Of a DNA stretch of 64,000 nt, positions 8,091 through 17,006 are shown piece after piece (within the stretch, counting starts at the first letter, position 1; each line of letters opens with the position of its first letter). Where the stretch lies: contig JBBIPA010000002.1 in the NCBI GenBank assembly GCA_037443085.1, forward strand, positions 62,001-126,000. Direction: 5' to 3'. A model generated the notes under the pieces. That model made no database searches and was not told where the DNA came from. It was given only the letters and a program-made list of their open reading frames with translations. Source of the DNA: JBBIPA01 sp037443085 (GTDB lineage: Bacteria; Chloroflexota; Dehalococcoidia; GIF9; UBA5629). The position numbers were made by a program, and so were the translations under genes.

Positions 8091-10391
8091 CTAAATCCCC
8101 GGCAGACCGCTAAGCAATAGTATGGCGGCTTTTTTATCCAGAGGTTCGTTGTTGTTGCCGCATTTGGGTGACTGGATGCAACTGGGGCAGCCATCCTGGC
8201 AGGGGCATTTCTCTATGGTAACAAGCGTGGCTGCCCACAGGTCGGTGATAATGTCGTAGCCCTTTTCCACAATGCCAATCCCGCCGGGATAAGCATCGTA
8301 GATAAATATCTGCGCTTTTCCGGTATCAGCATGAAACGGCGTGGAAACACCGCCGATATCGTTCCTATCGCACAGGGCAAAGAGGGGCAGCAGTGCTATG
8401 GCGGCATGCTCGGCAGCATGCAAACCGCCGGCAAAATCGAGGCGTCTCTCGGCAATCTGGGTAACCGCTTTCTGGGGTAAGTCGAACCACACAGCCTCGG
8501 TGATAAAGTGCTGCGGCGGCAAGTCCAGAGGCTCCTCCCCGATAACCTCCTCGGTGAACTGCCTCTTTTTGCGGAAGCCTACCACGGTAGTGGTAACCTC
8601 CACCTCCCCAAAACAGACAGTGGCATCGAGGTGGCGCTTCTCGCGAGTCAGCTTCAGCACCCTGATATCGGTTAAGTCTTTGGTCTGGGTGTAGTAAGGC
8701 ACATTTGCCGGGGTTGCCACCGCAATCCGTTTCTCCAGGTCAAGCTCATTGATGAGATACGCCTCACCCTGATGCAGGTAGATAGCGCCGGGATGCGCCT
8801 GGTAAAAGGCTCTGCTGGATTCGATGGTCTCCAGTAGTTCATAGCCCCGGGAGGTATCGATAATGGCATAGTGCCTGTCGGAAGTCGACCGGATATTGAT
8901 GTTTTGAGCGGGATGGGCAATGCGGGGCGATAGATACCACCGGCTCTTTGCCTTCCTGACCACCCCCTCCTGTTCCAATTCAGCCAGTGCCTGGTAAAGG
9001 GCATTGCCGAAATATTTTTCATCGCTCTCGCTCAAAGGCTGCTCCCAGGCAGCGCAAAGCAGATGCGGTTTCAGGATATTATTGTTTTCCAGATTGATGA
9101 GGGCATGCTCACAGGCTTTGCCAAAGAAGTAGTCAGGGTTATTCATGAAATACTGGTCCAGCGGATTATCCTGGGCAACCAGAAAGCTCAAGGAGCGCTC
9201 ACCGCTCCTGCCACTCCGCCCCGCTTGCTGCCAGGTGCTGGCAATGCTGCCGGGATACCCCGCCAGTACGGTAGCATCCAGGTCGCCCACATCAATCCCC
9301 AACTCCAGAGCAGTGGTCGCTACCACACCAAGCAGCTTGCCGTGGAACAGCTCCTGTTCGATCTGCCTCCTGTCCTCGGCAAGATAGCCGGCGCGGTAGG
9401 GCTTAATCAGGTCAGCCAACCGGGCGCCCAGATGGTCGCGACTATAAATACAAATCAGCTCAGCCAGCTTTCGGGTGCGGGCAAAGACGAGGCTGCGGAT
9501 ACTGTGGCGTATCAGCTCGGTGAACAGGAAAGCAGCTTCACTGCTGGCGCTTCCCCGGATGGATTTCACCTTATCGGCAATAGGGGGATTCCAGAAAATA
9601 AAGGACTTGCCCCCGGAGGAAGAGCCGTCTTTATCAATTACCTCGAATGTCTCCCCCACCAGCTTCTCGGCATGTTCTTTGGGATTGGCGATAGTCGCCG
9701 AGCAGCAGATGAACTGCGGGCTGGAGCCATAGTGCCGGCACAGCCGCCGCAGCCGCCGCAACACCTGCGCCACATGAGAGCCAAAAACCCCGCGGTATAC
9801 ATGCGCCTCGTCTACCACCACATACTTTAGCTGATTCAGCAGCTTGGACCATGACTCGTGGTTGGGCAAAATACCCACGTGAAGCATGTCGGGGTTGGTC
9901 AGCACTATCCTGCCCCTCTTTTTTATGTCACCACGCTCAGGCTGCGGCGTGTCCCCATCGAAGGTGGCACATTCCCCGAAGGGCAGCAGGTCGGGGTAAG
10001 CCAGCTCGCTTAGCTTTCGTAGCTGGTCCTGAGCCAGAGCTTTGGTGGGGAAAAGGTAGAGAGCGCGGCTGGCACGGTCGCTCAGCAGCGACTCCAGAAC
10101 CGGCACGTTGTAGCATAACGTTTTGCCGCTGGCACTGGCAGTAGCCACCATGACGTTCTTGCCACTGAGTGCATGATTGACCGCCATCGCCTGATGCGTG
10201 TACAGAGAAGAAATGCCGGAAGATTCGAGGCGAGACTGGAGCAGAGGATTGAGAGGTTTATCCAGTATGCCGAAGATGGCATCACGCGGTGGAATATACT
10301 GGGTATGGACTATTTGCTGCTCATAATCAGGCAAATCGATGAGATGATGAATGAAGGCATCAGCAAGCATGGTAATATACGAAAAAATCAC
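8091..10391 (-). CDS. MrfA/YprA-type DEAD/DEAH-box helicase with DUF1998 and Cys cluster
   Basis: A 766-residue superfamily 2 helicase. Motif I is ASASGKT, motif II DEAH, motif III CSATI, and the second RecA domain has QQAGRSGR. The C-terminal DUF1998 region ends in a four-Cys cluster CPCQDGCPSCIQSPKC. This arrangement matches Bacillus MrfA (YprA), a metal-binding 3'-5' helicase that helps repair mitomycin C adducts, and its yeast relative Hrq1. The start is GTG at 10391, overlapping the TAG of the DUF503 gene by one base (TAGTG), so translation is probably coupled. A DNA-repair role here is inferred from the family. Confidence 0.88.
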   Translation of the reverse strand: MIFSYITMLADAFIHHLIDLPDYEQQIVHTQYIPPRDAIFGILDKPLNPLLQSRLESSGISSLYTHQAMAVNHALSGKNVMVATASASGKTLCYNVPVLESLLSDRASRALYLFPTKALAQDQLRKLSELAYPDLLPFGECATFDGDTPQPERGDIKKRGRIVLTNPDMLHVGILPNHESWSKLLNQLKYVVVDEAHVYRGVFGSHVAQVLRRLRRLCRHYGSSPQFICCSATIANPKEHAEKLVGETFEVIDKDGSSSGGKSFIFWNPPIADKVKSIRGSASSEAAFLFTELIRHSIRSLVFARTRKLAELICIYSRDHLGARLADLIKPYRAGYLAEDRRQIEQELFHGKLLGVVATTALELGIDVGDLDATVLAGYPGSIASTWQQAGRSGRSGERSLSFLVAQDNPLDQYFMNNPDYFFGKACEHALINLENNNILKPHLLCAAWEQPLSESDEKYFGNALYQALAELEQEGVVRKAKSRWYLSPRIAHPAQNINIRSTSDRHYAIIDTSRGYELLETIESSRAFYQAHPGAIYLHQGEAYLINELDLEKRIAVATPANVPYYTQTKDLTDIRVLKLTREKRHLDATVCFGEVEVTTTVVGFRKKRQFTEEVIGEEPLDLPPQHFITEAVWFDLPQKAVTQIAERRLDFAGGLHAAEHAAIALLPLFALCDRNDIGGVSTPFHADTGKAQIFIYDAYPGGIGIVEKGYDIITDLWAATLVTIEKCPCQDGCPSCIQSPKCGNNNEPLDKKAAILLLSGLPGI

Positions 10392-10684
10392 TACGGGCCA
10401 TGAATAATTTCCATCTCCCGATTCACTATCTCCAGCTCCGGATAATTCTGGGCAATAAATTTAATAATGCTGGTAATGGTCTCGTCCACATGCTGGTCAT
10501 GATTGCTCACGCAGCTTATGCCCAGCGTTGTCAGTTGCCACAGGTCATGGTCGTCAACCTCGGCTACTGATATGTTGTACTGGTTGCGCAGCCTGGAGAT
10601 GAGGGACTTCACAATACGCCGCTTGTCCTTGAGCGACTGATTATCGGGGAGGTGAAGCTGGATTCTGCATATGCCGGTATTCAT
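10391..10684 (-). CDS. DUF503 family protein
   Basis: A 97-residue protein of the DUF503 (YlxP-like) family, a ferredoxin-like fold of unknown function often found near rbfA and infB. The family's SLKDKRRIVKSLISRLRNQ block is near residue 17, followed by VAEVDDHDLWQ and the central ISCVSND-like strand. The family is widespread in Firmicutes and Chloroflexota. Here it is the first gene of a two-gene unit with the MrfA-type helicase, sharing one base. Confidence 0.82.
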   Translation of the reverse strand: MNTGICRIQLHLPDNQSLKDKRRIVKSLISRLRNQYNISVAEVDDHDLWQLTTLGISCVSNHDQHVDETITSIIKFIAQNYPELEIVNREMEIIHGP

Positions 10685-10789
10685 CTGCTCACTTAAACTA
10701 ACAGAGGATGGTCGGAATAAGGTTAATTACTCAGCGGCCTTCTATCAATTGACAGGCCGGACTGTTGCCATAAAACCGGAAACCGTACT

Positions 10790-10818
10790 TTGCCTGTGCT
10801 GTCATTGTAGGTTATAAT
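10790..10818 (+). promoter_or_regulatory. Sigma-70-type promoter for the MauE/DoxX gene
   Basis: TTGCCT at 10790-10795, a 17-base spacer and a perfect TATAAT at 10813-10818. Transcription would start near 10825, leaving a leader of about 36 bases before the ATG at 10861. A second possible -35 (TTGACA at 10750) with TAAAAC 16 bases later lies just upstream. Confidence 0.7.
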
Positions 10819-10860
10819 AACTGTCAGGTCAAATACAAAAACTATTTTCGACTTTCTCAA

Positions 10861-11412
10861 ATGCCCGATAATAATTCATCAAGCCGACAACGGACAAAAG
10901 CCATAATAAGCCTGGTAGCCAGCGTCATCCTGGGATTGACATTCATCGCGGCTGGCAGCGGCAAGGTCATTGGCTTTGGCGAGGTGCCGGGACAAACCAT
11001 AGAATTCATCGGCGACATCCTGCCTGATGCTTTTATCACTCCCACCACTGTGTTCATACTCTTTGAAATCTTTATTCCCTATGTACTCCCCGGCTTAGAG
11101 TTGCTTTTAGGCATTCTGTTGCTGGTGGGGCTAGTGCCACGGCTGATAGCCGTTCTCTACATTCCCCTTACCCTGGCTTTCATAAGCAACAATATCTGGG
11201 CAATCAGTCAGGGCATGGACAAGTTTCCTGAATGCGTCTGTTTCGGTATCTGGGAAAGAATCCTCGGCGGATTAACCCCGGTGCAGGCCCTTGTCTATGA
11301 CATTTTGCTTTTAATTCTTGCTATAGTTATAATCCTTATATATCCAGGCGGATTTCTATCATCGCGAGACTGGCTCACCAGGCTCATGAAGAAGAAGTCT
11401 GCCGAAGATTGA
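10861..11412 (+). CDS. MauE/DoxX-like membrane protein
   Basis: A 183-residue integral membrane protein with four predicted segments: about 13-33, 60-85, 90-110 and 140-160. The pattern ends in CVCFG between segments three and four, as in MauE-family proteins, which help form disulfides or metal centres in partner proteins, and in DoxX-like proteins. The two Cys in that motif make a thiol-redox role plausible; this is inference. No ribosome-binding site is obvious before the ATG. It overlaps or abuts the lipoprotein gene downstream, so the two probably act together. Confidence 0.68.
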   Translation: MPDNNSSSRQRTKAIISLVASVILGLTFIAAGSGKVIGFGEVPGQTIEFIGDILPDAFITPTTVFILFEIFIPYVLPGLELLLGILLLVGLVPRLIAVLYIPLTLAFISNNIWAISQGMDKFPECVCFGIWERILGGLTPVQALVYDILLLILAIVIILIYPGGFLSSRDWLTRLMKKKSAED

Positions 11413-11426
11413 AGGATAGAAAAGCA

Positions 11427-12152
11427 ATGTCGTCGAGAACGAACCTCGGCAAACTGGCTGTTCCAGCATTGATTATAGTATTACTGCTGGCTACTGGCTG
11501 CACACTTGTGGCACCTCAGCCACCAGCTCCCACTATTATTCCACCGCCAGCTCCAGAGACGGAGAACCGCAAACCTGTTATCAACTACATGACGTCCCAG
11601 CAACAGGTTACCTCCGCAACCAGCTCGCGGATAACCTGCGTAGCCTCTGATGCTGATGGAGATACCCTCACCTATGCCTGGTCAGCCGCCAGCGGGACGC
11701 TGGTAGGCACGGGAGACACGGTGACCTGGAATTCACCCGCAGCAACAGGGACGTATACTATTACGGTTACAGTGACCGACAGCAAAGGCGGTCAGGCCAA
11801 AGACGCAGTCACCATAGCAGTTGTTGCCAAGCCTAACCGGACACCGACGGCCACATTGATAGTTACTAAGAGGAATGAGCCACCAGTCACAGTCACGACG
11901 GCAACCGAGCTGATAAGGGTGAAGCAATGGAGCACGACATTAATCGAATGTAAAGCCGAAGACCAGGATGGCGACCCACTCACCTATAAATGGTCGGCCA
12001 CTGACGGCAAAGTTGAGGGTGAAGGCGCTAAGGTGCAATACATTGCCACCGCTACAGGTGATATTGCAGTCATGGTTACGGTATCTGACCCCAAAGGGGC
12101 ACAGGCAAAAACCTCGGTGTATTTCCACGTGCCCTGCTGCGGCGGATTCTAA
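11427..12152 (+). CDS. Lipoprotein with two Ig/PKD-like domains
   Basis: A 241-residue exported protein. The start at 11427 gives a clean lipoprotein signal: basic RTNLGK, a hydrophobic core, then the lipobox LATGC with Cys about 25. A Pro-rich stretch follows, then two similar beta domains. Each has an ADxDGDxLTYxWSA signature (DADGDTLTYAWSA and DQDGDPLTYKWSA) and a closing VTVxDxKGxQAK (VTVTDSKGGQAK, VTVSDPKGAQAK), typical of PKD or cadherin-like repeats. Such proteins display binding surfaces outside the membrane; no ligand can be named. A TTG at 11409 overlapping the previous stop is a less likely start. Confidence 0.78.
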   Translation: MSSRTNLGKLAVPALIIVLLLATGCTLVAPQPPAPTIIPPPAPETENRKPVINYMTSQQQVTSATSSRITCVASDADGDTLTYAWSAASGTLVGTGDTVTWNSPAATGTYTITVTVTDSKGGQAKDAVTIAVVAKPNRTPTATLIVTKRNEPPVTVTTATELIRVKQWSTTLIECKAEDQDGDPLTYKWSATDGKVEGEGAKVQYIATATGDIAVMVTVSDPKGAQAKTSVYFHVPCCGGF

Positions 12153-12180
12153 TATCAGGTTTGAACTAAGCCACGTCTCC

Positions 12181-12903
12181 TCATTGAGACACTAACTTCA
12201 CTTTACCCCACAAACCTATCCTGTCATCTTTGATGATGACCAGCCCCGTAAGCCCGTACTTGTCCCCGGCCTGCTCTATCTCGACATCAATATCCTGTGC
12301 ACTCATAATATGATTCCCGATAGCAGTGGCTGCCGCATCCGCCAGCGATGCAGAGGGAGCCAGGGTAATCACGGCATCGGCCACGCCAAGGCTGAGCGAA
12401 GGGCCAACCGTCCCCGATGAAGTGCATATTCCCAGCGGGGTATCCTCGGCCTCAATTTCCAGAGCGAGCTTGCCGGTAAACGGTGAACTGCCGGCGTAGA
12501 TACCGATGAGTCGCTTCTTCAGGCTCTTCATGAAGATATCACCGCCATTCTCCACAATTACCTCCGGCGAGTAGTCCAGCAAATCCCGGCCCACTGCCTC
12601 GGCAATAGCACCAGCCACCGTCGCCATAGGTCCGACACCTGCACTTCGAGCCGCGATTGCCATTTCCTTAACGATAGCCGGGGCATCGTTTTCTACAGCA
12701 ACAGGCTCAAGGCTGTGCAGGAAAAGGGGGTGGCTGGCAATATACTGTTCCAGCGGCTGGCGGCATTTCTTGATGGACTTGATGACAGTTTGTTTCAGGT
12801 TGCTCTGAGCACGGATATGAAGGTCGGTTTCCCTGACCACGGCATTGAAGGAAACCAGGTCGCGGTCTTTAATCCAGTGGCGGTACGTTCTGGGCTGATA
12901 CAT
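12181..12903 (-). CDS. UPF0280 (COG2122) family, ApbE-like, homocysteine operon
   Basis: A 240-residue UPF0280 protein. Family features include SAGVGPMATVAGAIAE near residue 87, the ENGGDIFM segment and GICTSSGTVGPS, both shared with the flavin-transferase ApbE fold. In methanogens and other anaerobes this family is linked genetically to the DUF39 and NIL/4Fe-4S proteins that convert aspartate semialdehyde plus sulfide to homocysteine. Both partner genes lie directly upstream here (13402-14604 and 12973-13383) on the same strand. The exact reaction of UPF0280 is not settled. Confidence 0.85.
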   Translation of the reverse strand: MYQPRTYRHWIKDRDLVSFNAVVRETDLHIRAQSNLKQTVIKSIKKCRQPLEQYIASHPLFLHSLEPVAVENDAPAIVKEMAIAARSAGVGPMATVAGAIAEAVGRDLLDYSPEVIVENGGDIFMKSLKKRLIGIYAGSSPFTGKLALEIEAEDTPLGICTSSGTVGPSLSLGVADAVITLAPSASLADAAATAIGNHIMSAQDIDVEIEQAGDKYGLTGLVIIKDDRIGLWGKVKLVSQ

Positions 12904-12972
12904 CTCAGGACATTATGAGAGCTACCGGAGTAAAAAAGCAAGCTGAAATCAGATTTCCTCAAGCCCAGGGCT

Positions 12973-13383
12973 TTAGAAGCGCAAATCCATGGCGCGGGGC
13001 GGACAGGCTTTGACACACAATTCGCATACCACGCACTTGGTATCGTCAAATTTTACTTTCCTGGTGCCCTTTTCAACAGTAAAAGCAGCGGTCGGACACA
13101 GGGTGATACAGGCACCGCAGTGAGTACATCTCGCCTCATTGCGCACCACATCCTGGCTGAGCGACTGTATCTTCACCCCGGCATCGGTAAGATACTTCAC
13201 ACCTTTATCATAGTCCGCCTTTTTTCCAGTCAATTCCATGATAAGAAGACCCTCTTCGCCAGGAGTAACCGAGGCCTTGAGTATATTGAAGTCCAGATTA
13301 AAATCTCTCACCAGATGACTCACTATCGGCTTGTCCACCGAACGTGGTGGGAAATGCAATACTAATCTTCTGGAAACTGCCAT
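12973..13383 (-). CDS. NIL domain plus 2[4Fe-4S] ferredoxin, homocysteine synthesis
   Basis: A 136-residue two-domain protein. Residues 1-75 form an NIL domain, a ferredoxin-like fold known from methionine transporter ATPases. Residues about 85-136 carry two 4Fe-4S motifs: CTHCGACITLCP and CVVCELCVKACP. This is the architecture of Methanosarcina MA1822, required with the DUF39 protein MA1821 for reductive sulfide incorporation into aspartate semialdehyde to give homocysteine. It starts 18 bases after the DUF39 stop, so cotranscription and partnership are very likely. Confidence 0.88.
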   Translation of the reverse strand: MAVSRRLVLHFPPRSVDKPIVSHLVRDFNLDFNILKASVTPGEEGLLIMELTGKKADYDKGVKYLTDAGVKIQSLSQDVVRNEARCTHCGACITLCPTAAFTVEKGTRKVKFDDTKCVVCELCVKACPPRAMDLRF

Positions 13384-13401
13384 CTGCTACCTCCTTCAAT
13401 G

Positions 13402-14604
13402 CTATATAGGACGCTCCTGGAGCGGTTTGATTACCACACCGGATTCCACTCCAGGCAAGGGCGCTACCATCTCTGTAAGCAAAAACTCACCGCTTTTTAT
13501 CCATTGCTTTAGAGTAGCGGCGATCTCCACCGCTTTGGGGTAACTGGATAGCGATGCGGTGGGCACCTCTTTGCCCTGAACCATTATTTTACCACTTTTC
13601 AGTTCTGTATAGTTGACCTCGCCCAGAATATCCGGCTTCCGCTGGGGGTACGCCTCGGAATAATCGATAATAGGTGCATAGATGTCACTATCCGTTACCA
13701 GGGTGAACTTTAGTATTTCCTCCGAGAGAATGGGAATCGGGACACCGATGCCTACTGTTATGGTAGCTCCATAGCCGAGGAAGCTGGTACCTACCAGCCA
13801 ATGCGGCTTCATCTGCTTAAGGTCGCCAATTACCGCCAGCGTGCCTCCCGGTCTCTTGGGGACGCCATTTTCTCCTCGAGGAACACCGGGATTATGCTGT
13901 GTGCCCTGCCAGGCAACATAGCCCACACCACCACCCAGAAATATCCTGGTGCCGACACCGATAGTTTTGTAACGCGGGTCATTGAGCAACGGGGAAAGCT
14001 GACCGGCGCTGCAAAAATTGGCATTAGCCAGCCTGGGCTTGAGCACACCCATATAGGTGTAAATAATGCGGTCGGACAGATTGACGGCGACACCATAGTT
14101 CTGATAGGCATTTCTGACATCGAACAGAACCGCCTCATTAACCTCTTTAATGTTAATCAGCGTTTCCAGTTTCTTCCGGGGATAGCAGTCAGTCCCGTAA
14201 GCTGTCGCCACCAGCCGGATGTCCTTTCCTGCTACCAGTTCCTCGATGACATGGCCACCACCGTAGTTGAATTCGCCCGGATATATTCTGTTTCTGGGGT
14301 CATCGTCAGGTATGGCGGTCGCCCCCAGAAAGATATCCACGGCAGCCAAGCCGGTATAGACCGGAACGTCGTTAAGGGTTACCTTGCCGCCACCAAGCTT
14401 GATTCTTGGCTTGGTATGCCCCACATTGAGATAGGCGCCCGAGCTGCACATCGGCCCGAAGGTACCGGTGGTCACCACATCAACCTCCTCAGCAGCCTTG
14501 CTGATGCCCTTCTTCTTGGCGATATTAATTATCTCTTCAGCAGTTACCACCACCGCCTTGCCTTTTTTAATTTTCTCGTTGATCTCGGCAATTGTCTTCG
14601 GCAT
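13402..14604 (-). CDS. Homocysteine biosynthesis protein (DUF39/HcyBio)
   Basis: A 400-residue DUF39 (COG1900) protein. It has the family's GTFGPMCSSGAYLNVGH region near residue 48, whose Cys is a candidate persulfide carrier, the long glycine-rich middle (IFLGGGVGYVAWQGTQHN) and the conserved SFLGYGATI. In methanogens DUF39 proteins are needed to make homocysteine from aspartate semialdehyde and sulfide, bypassing O-acetylhomoserine. This version lacks CBS domains. AAGGAGGTGA lies 6 bases upstream of the ATG. It is first in an operon with the NIL-ferredoxin and UPF0280 genes; a TATAAT and a palindrome lie upstream at 14649-14680. Confidence 0.9.
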   Translation of the reverse strand: MPKTIAEINEKIKKGKAVVVTAEEIINIAKKKGISKAAEEVDVVTTGTFGPMCSSGAYLNVGHTKPRIKLGGGKVTLNDVPVYTGLAAVDIFLGATAIPDDDPRNRIYPGEFNYGGGHVIEELVAGKDIRLVATAYGTDCYPRKKLETLINIKEVNEAVLFDVRNAYQNYGVAVNLSDRIIYTYMGVLKPRLANANFCSAGQLSPLLNDPRYKTIGVGTRIFLGGGVGYVAWQGTQHNPGVPRGENGVPKRPGGTLAVIGDLKQMKPHWLVGTSFLGYGATITVGIGVPIPILSEEILKFTLVTDSDIYAPIIDYSEAYPQRKPDILGEVNYTELKSGKIMVQGKEVPTASLSSYPKAVEIAATLKQWIKSGEFLLTEMVAPLPGVESGVVIKPLQERPI

Positions 14605-14648
14605 CTCAGGTCACCTCCTTCGTCTCGTTCTCACAACGTGAGCACTCT

Positions 14649-14680
14649 ATTATAATGCAAGCCTACCCATTAATAATGGG
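14649..14680 (-). promoter_or_regulatory. Candidate promoter and operator of the homocysteine operon
   Basis: On the minus strand TATAAT occupies 14654-14649. A perfect 15-base palindrome, CCCATTA-A-TAATGGG, spans 14666-14680 and covers the position expected for the -35, which itself is poor (ATTATT). A weak -35 covered by a palindrome is the usual layout of an operator-controlled or activator-dependent promoter. The regulator is unknown. Confidence 0.45.
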
Positions 14681-14774
14681 ATTTAATAGCTGTAATCGGT
14701 GAAAAAGCACCCTATTTTTGTTTATTAGACTCGTATGTGCGCCAATTATTACCGTCATACACAAGAAAACAAGA

Positions 14775-15332
14775 CTAAGACTGAGGTTGGCCCCAGCTTT
14801 CGTAGAAAACGGTCTCCGTTAGCTCTTTGCGCCTGGGGGTTTTCCCTTCCACCGCGGGATATCCCAGCGGCATCATCTCCACCACGGCAAAACCTTCCGG
14901 GACATTCAATATACGGGCGACTCTGGCGGCATCGAACAAGCCCACATGCACCGTGCCCATCCCCAGCGAAAGAGCCGCTAAGGTTATGTTCTGCATCGCC
15001 AGCGCCACATCGAACATAAACCAGTCGCCCTTATCAGTCATTGCCTGCCCTTCTTTATAATAGCCAGACCGCTTCAGTTCGGCACAGGCAACCATCACTA
15101 TCGGCGCTTGGATCATAGCTGAGGTGGCGGGATTTCCTGAAGCCAGTACTTCCGCCAGTTTGGCTTTGGTTTGGTTGTCCCTGACCACCACAAATCGAGT
15201 GCACTGTGTATTTGCCCAGGATGGCGCCCAGCGGGCAGCTTCCAGTACAATAGCAAGGTCATTGTCACTTACTGGATTGGGTTGGTACTGCCTGATGCTC
15301 CTTCTGGTTTTAATGGCTTCGATTACGTCCAT
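14775..15332 (-). CDS. Nitroreductase family flavoprotein
   Basis: A 185-residue FMN-dependent nitroreductase-fold protein. It begins with the family motif TRRSIRQYQ (FMN phosphate binding), followed by ARWAPSWANTQ near residue 34 and the C-terminal GYPAVEGKTPRRK. The family reduces nitro groups, quinones, enones or flavins with NAD(P)H; substrate cannot be told from sequence. It stands between the homocysteine operon and hisS, all on the minus strand, with 170 bp separating it from the homocysteine operon. Confidence 0.87.
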   Translation of the reverse strand: MDVIEAIKTRRSIRQYQPNPVSDNDLAIVLEAARWAPSWANTQCTRFVVVRDNQTKAKLAEVLASGNPATSAMIQAPIVMVACAELKRSGYYKEGQAMTDKGDWFMFDVALAMQNITLAALSLGMGTVHVGLFDAARVARILNVPEGFAVVEMMPLGYPAVEGKTPRRKELTETVFYESWGQPQS

Positions 15333-15371
15333 TTAGTCTCCTTTCCAACAGGTAATTATTGTCGCAGAAGC

Positions 15372-16619
15372 CTAGTGGAGCAGCTCTGCCAGTTTGTTCA
15401 TAGCTACTGTTTGCTGCTCACTGGTTGCCATCTGACGCAGTGTTACGTTCTGGCTCTTAACCTCATCCTCGCCAATGATAGCGGCATAGTCCACACCCAG
15501 GCCGTTAGCCTGTCTGAGTTGGGCTTTCAAGCTCCGGTCACCGGTGGCCATTAGCACCGGAATATTTTTCTGACGCAAATCTCCAGCCAGCTTCATCGCT
15601 GCGGATCTGGCTTCATCTCCCAAACAGGCAATGAACAGTCCAGGCCTGGCTATGTCCGGGACATCAACCTGCTGCTTTCTCAGGTTAAGCACAATCCGCT
15701 CCATGCCCGTAGCAAAACCAATAGCCGGCGCAGGCTTACCGCCAAGCTGCTCGATGAGGTTATCATAGCGTCCGCCCCCGCCCAGTGCACTCTGCGCCGC
15801 TTCTTCCGGCGGGTGAATTTCAAAAACTGTTCTGGTGTAATAGTCCAGCCCGCGAACCAGCCGGTGATTTACCTTAAAGGGTATGTTCAGAATTCCCAGA
15901 TACTTTTTAACGCCATCAAAATGGTCACCGCATTCCTGGCAGAGATAATCGCTGCTTTGAGGTGCTTTATCAGCCATCTCCTGGCAAAACGGTTTCTTGC
16001 AATCAAGCAAGCGCAGCGTATTCTTCTCCAACCGTGTCCCGCAATCGGAGCAAAGCCTGCCTGCCTCAGCAGCGTAGTAGCGCCGCAAAGCCTCCAGGTG
16101 TTTCGGTCGGCAAATCTTGCAGCCGATACTATTGAGCTGGAGCGAAATCCCCTGAAGGCCGAGCAGGGTAAAAAACCGCCAGGCCATATCGATTACCTCG
16201 GCATCGAGCGTCGGCGCCGCCTCTCCAATGGCTTCACAACCGAACTGATAGTGCTGGCGGTATCGTCCCGCCTGGGGACGTTCGTATCGAAAAATAGCAG
16301 CAAAATAGTATAGCTTTACCGGCTGCGTAATATTATCCATGCCATGCTCCAGATAAGCACGGCACACCGGCGCAGTACCTTCCGGCCGCAGGGCAAGGCT
16401 GTTCTCGCTCTGGTCCCGAAAGATATACATCTCCTTGGTCACAATATCGGTACCTTCGCCGATGCTGCGGGTGAACAGGCCGGCATCTTCGAAAACCGGC
16501 GTATCCACGCGCTGGTATCCGTACAGCCGGCTCACCTCGACTGCCTTGCCCTCTATATACCTCCAGAAGCGCTGGTCTTCAGGCAGAATGTCGGCGGTGC
16601 CACGCGGTGCTTTATACAA
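15372..16619 (-). CDS. hisS: Histidyl-tRNA synthetase
   Basis: A 415-residue class II aminoacyl-tRNA synthetase that charges tRNA-His. Motif 2 is FRYERPQAGRYRQHYQFGCE (His-specific), and the histidine-binding signature LVRGLDYYTRTVFE and the motif 3 region are present, followed by the C-terminal anticodon domain. An internal Cys-rich insert (CRPKH..., CSDCGTR, DCKKPFC, CQECGD) is typical of the bacterial enzyme's insertion domain. The start is TTG at 16619 with GAAGGAG upstream on the minus strand. cutA lies 41 bp upstream. Confidence 0.95.
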   Translation of the reverse strand: MYKAPRGTADILPEDQRFWRYIEGKAVEVSRLYGYQRVDTPVFEDAGLFTRSIGEGTDIVTKEMYIFRDQSENSLALRPEGTAPVCRAYLEHGMDNITQPVKLYYFAAIFRYERPQAGRYRQHYQFGCEAIGEAAPTLDAEVIDMAWRFFTLLGLQGISLQLNSIGCKICRPKHLEALRRYYAAEAGRLCSDCGTRLEKNTLRLLDCKKPFCQEMADKAPQSSDYLCQECGDHFDGVKKYLGILNIPFKVNHRLVRGLDYYTRTVFEIHPPEEAAQSALGGGGRYDNLIEQLGGKPAPAIGFATGMERIVLNLRKQQVDVPDIARPGLFIACLGDEARSAAMKLAGDLRQKNIPVLMATGDRSLKAQLRQANGLGVDYAAIIGEDEVKSQNVTLRQMATSEQQTVAMNKLAELLH

Positions 16620-16660
16620 GGAAAACTCCTTCAGTTAGCAATTTCATATAACTTTCTCAT

Positions 16661-16990
16661 CTATTCTTTAACCTCGGCATCTATCCAGCTCAGATAATCA
16701 GCATTTCCCCCCAGTATGGGCATAGCTATTATCTCAGGTACCTCATAGCTATGTGCTGCTTTCACCAGCTCAATTACTTTCGATAATACCGAAGCTTTCG
16801 TCTTGATAACCAGCAGGCTTTCCCTGGCGGCATCTATCTTGCCCTGCCACCAGAAGCTGGAGCTGACGCCGGAGAGGATATTGATGCATGCTGCCTTTTT
16901 CTGCTTCAGCAACAGGTCAGCTATTTTTTGAGCTTCCTCATTGCTGCTGACTGTAACAAAAACAATAATGTGTTTGGTATTTCCGGGCAT
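16661..16990 (-). CDS. cutA: Divalent-cation tolerance protein CutA
   Basis: A 109-residue CutA, a trimeric protein with a ferredoxin-like fold, named for copper tolerance in E. coli though its role is unclear. The pattern FVTVSSNEEAQKIADLLL, AACINIL, SFWWQGKI and the C-terminal HSYEVPEIIAMPI all fit the family. It sits 16 bp after the MOSC gene in the same direction, suggesting a MOSC-cutA-hisS transcript. Confidence 0.92.
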   Translation of the reverse strand: MPGNTKHIIVFVTVSSNEEAQKIADLLLKQKKAACINILSGVSSSFWWQGKIDAARESLLVIKTKASVLSKVIELVKAAHSYEVPEIIAMPILGGNADYLSWIDAEVKE

Positions 16991-17006
16991 GGTGCATCCT
17001 TAATTT

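Noticed and set aside
9063..9830. A 255-residue plus-strand frame within the helicase region
   Set aside because: It is antisense to clear helicase motifs and shows no motif of its own.
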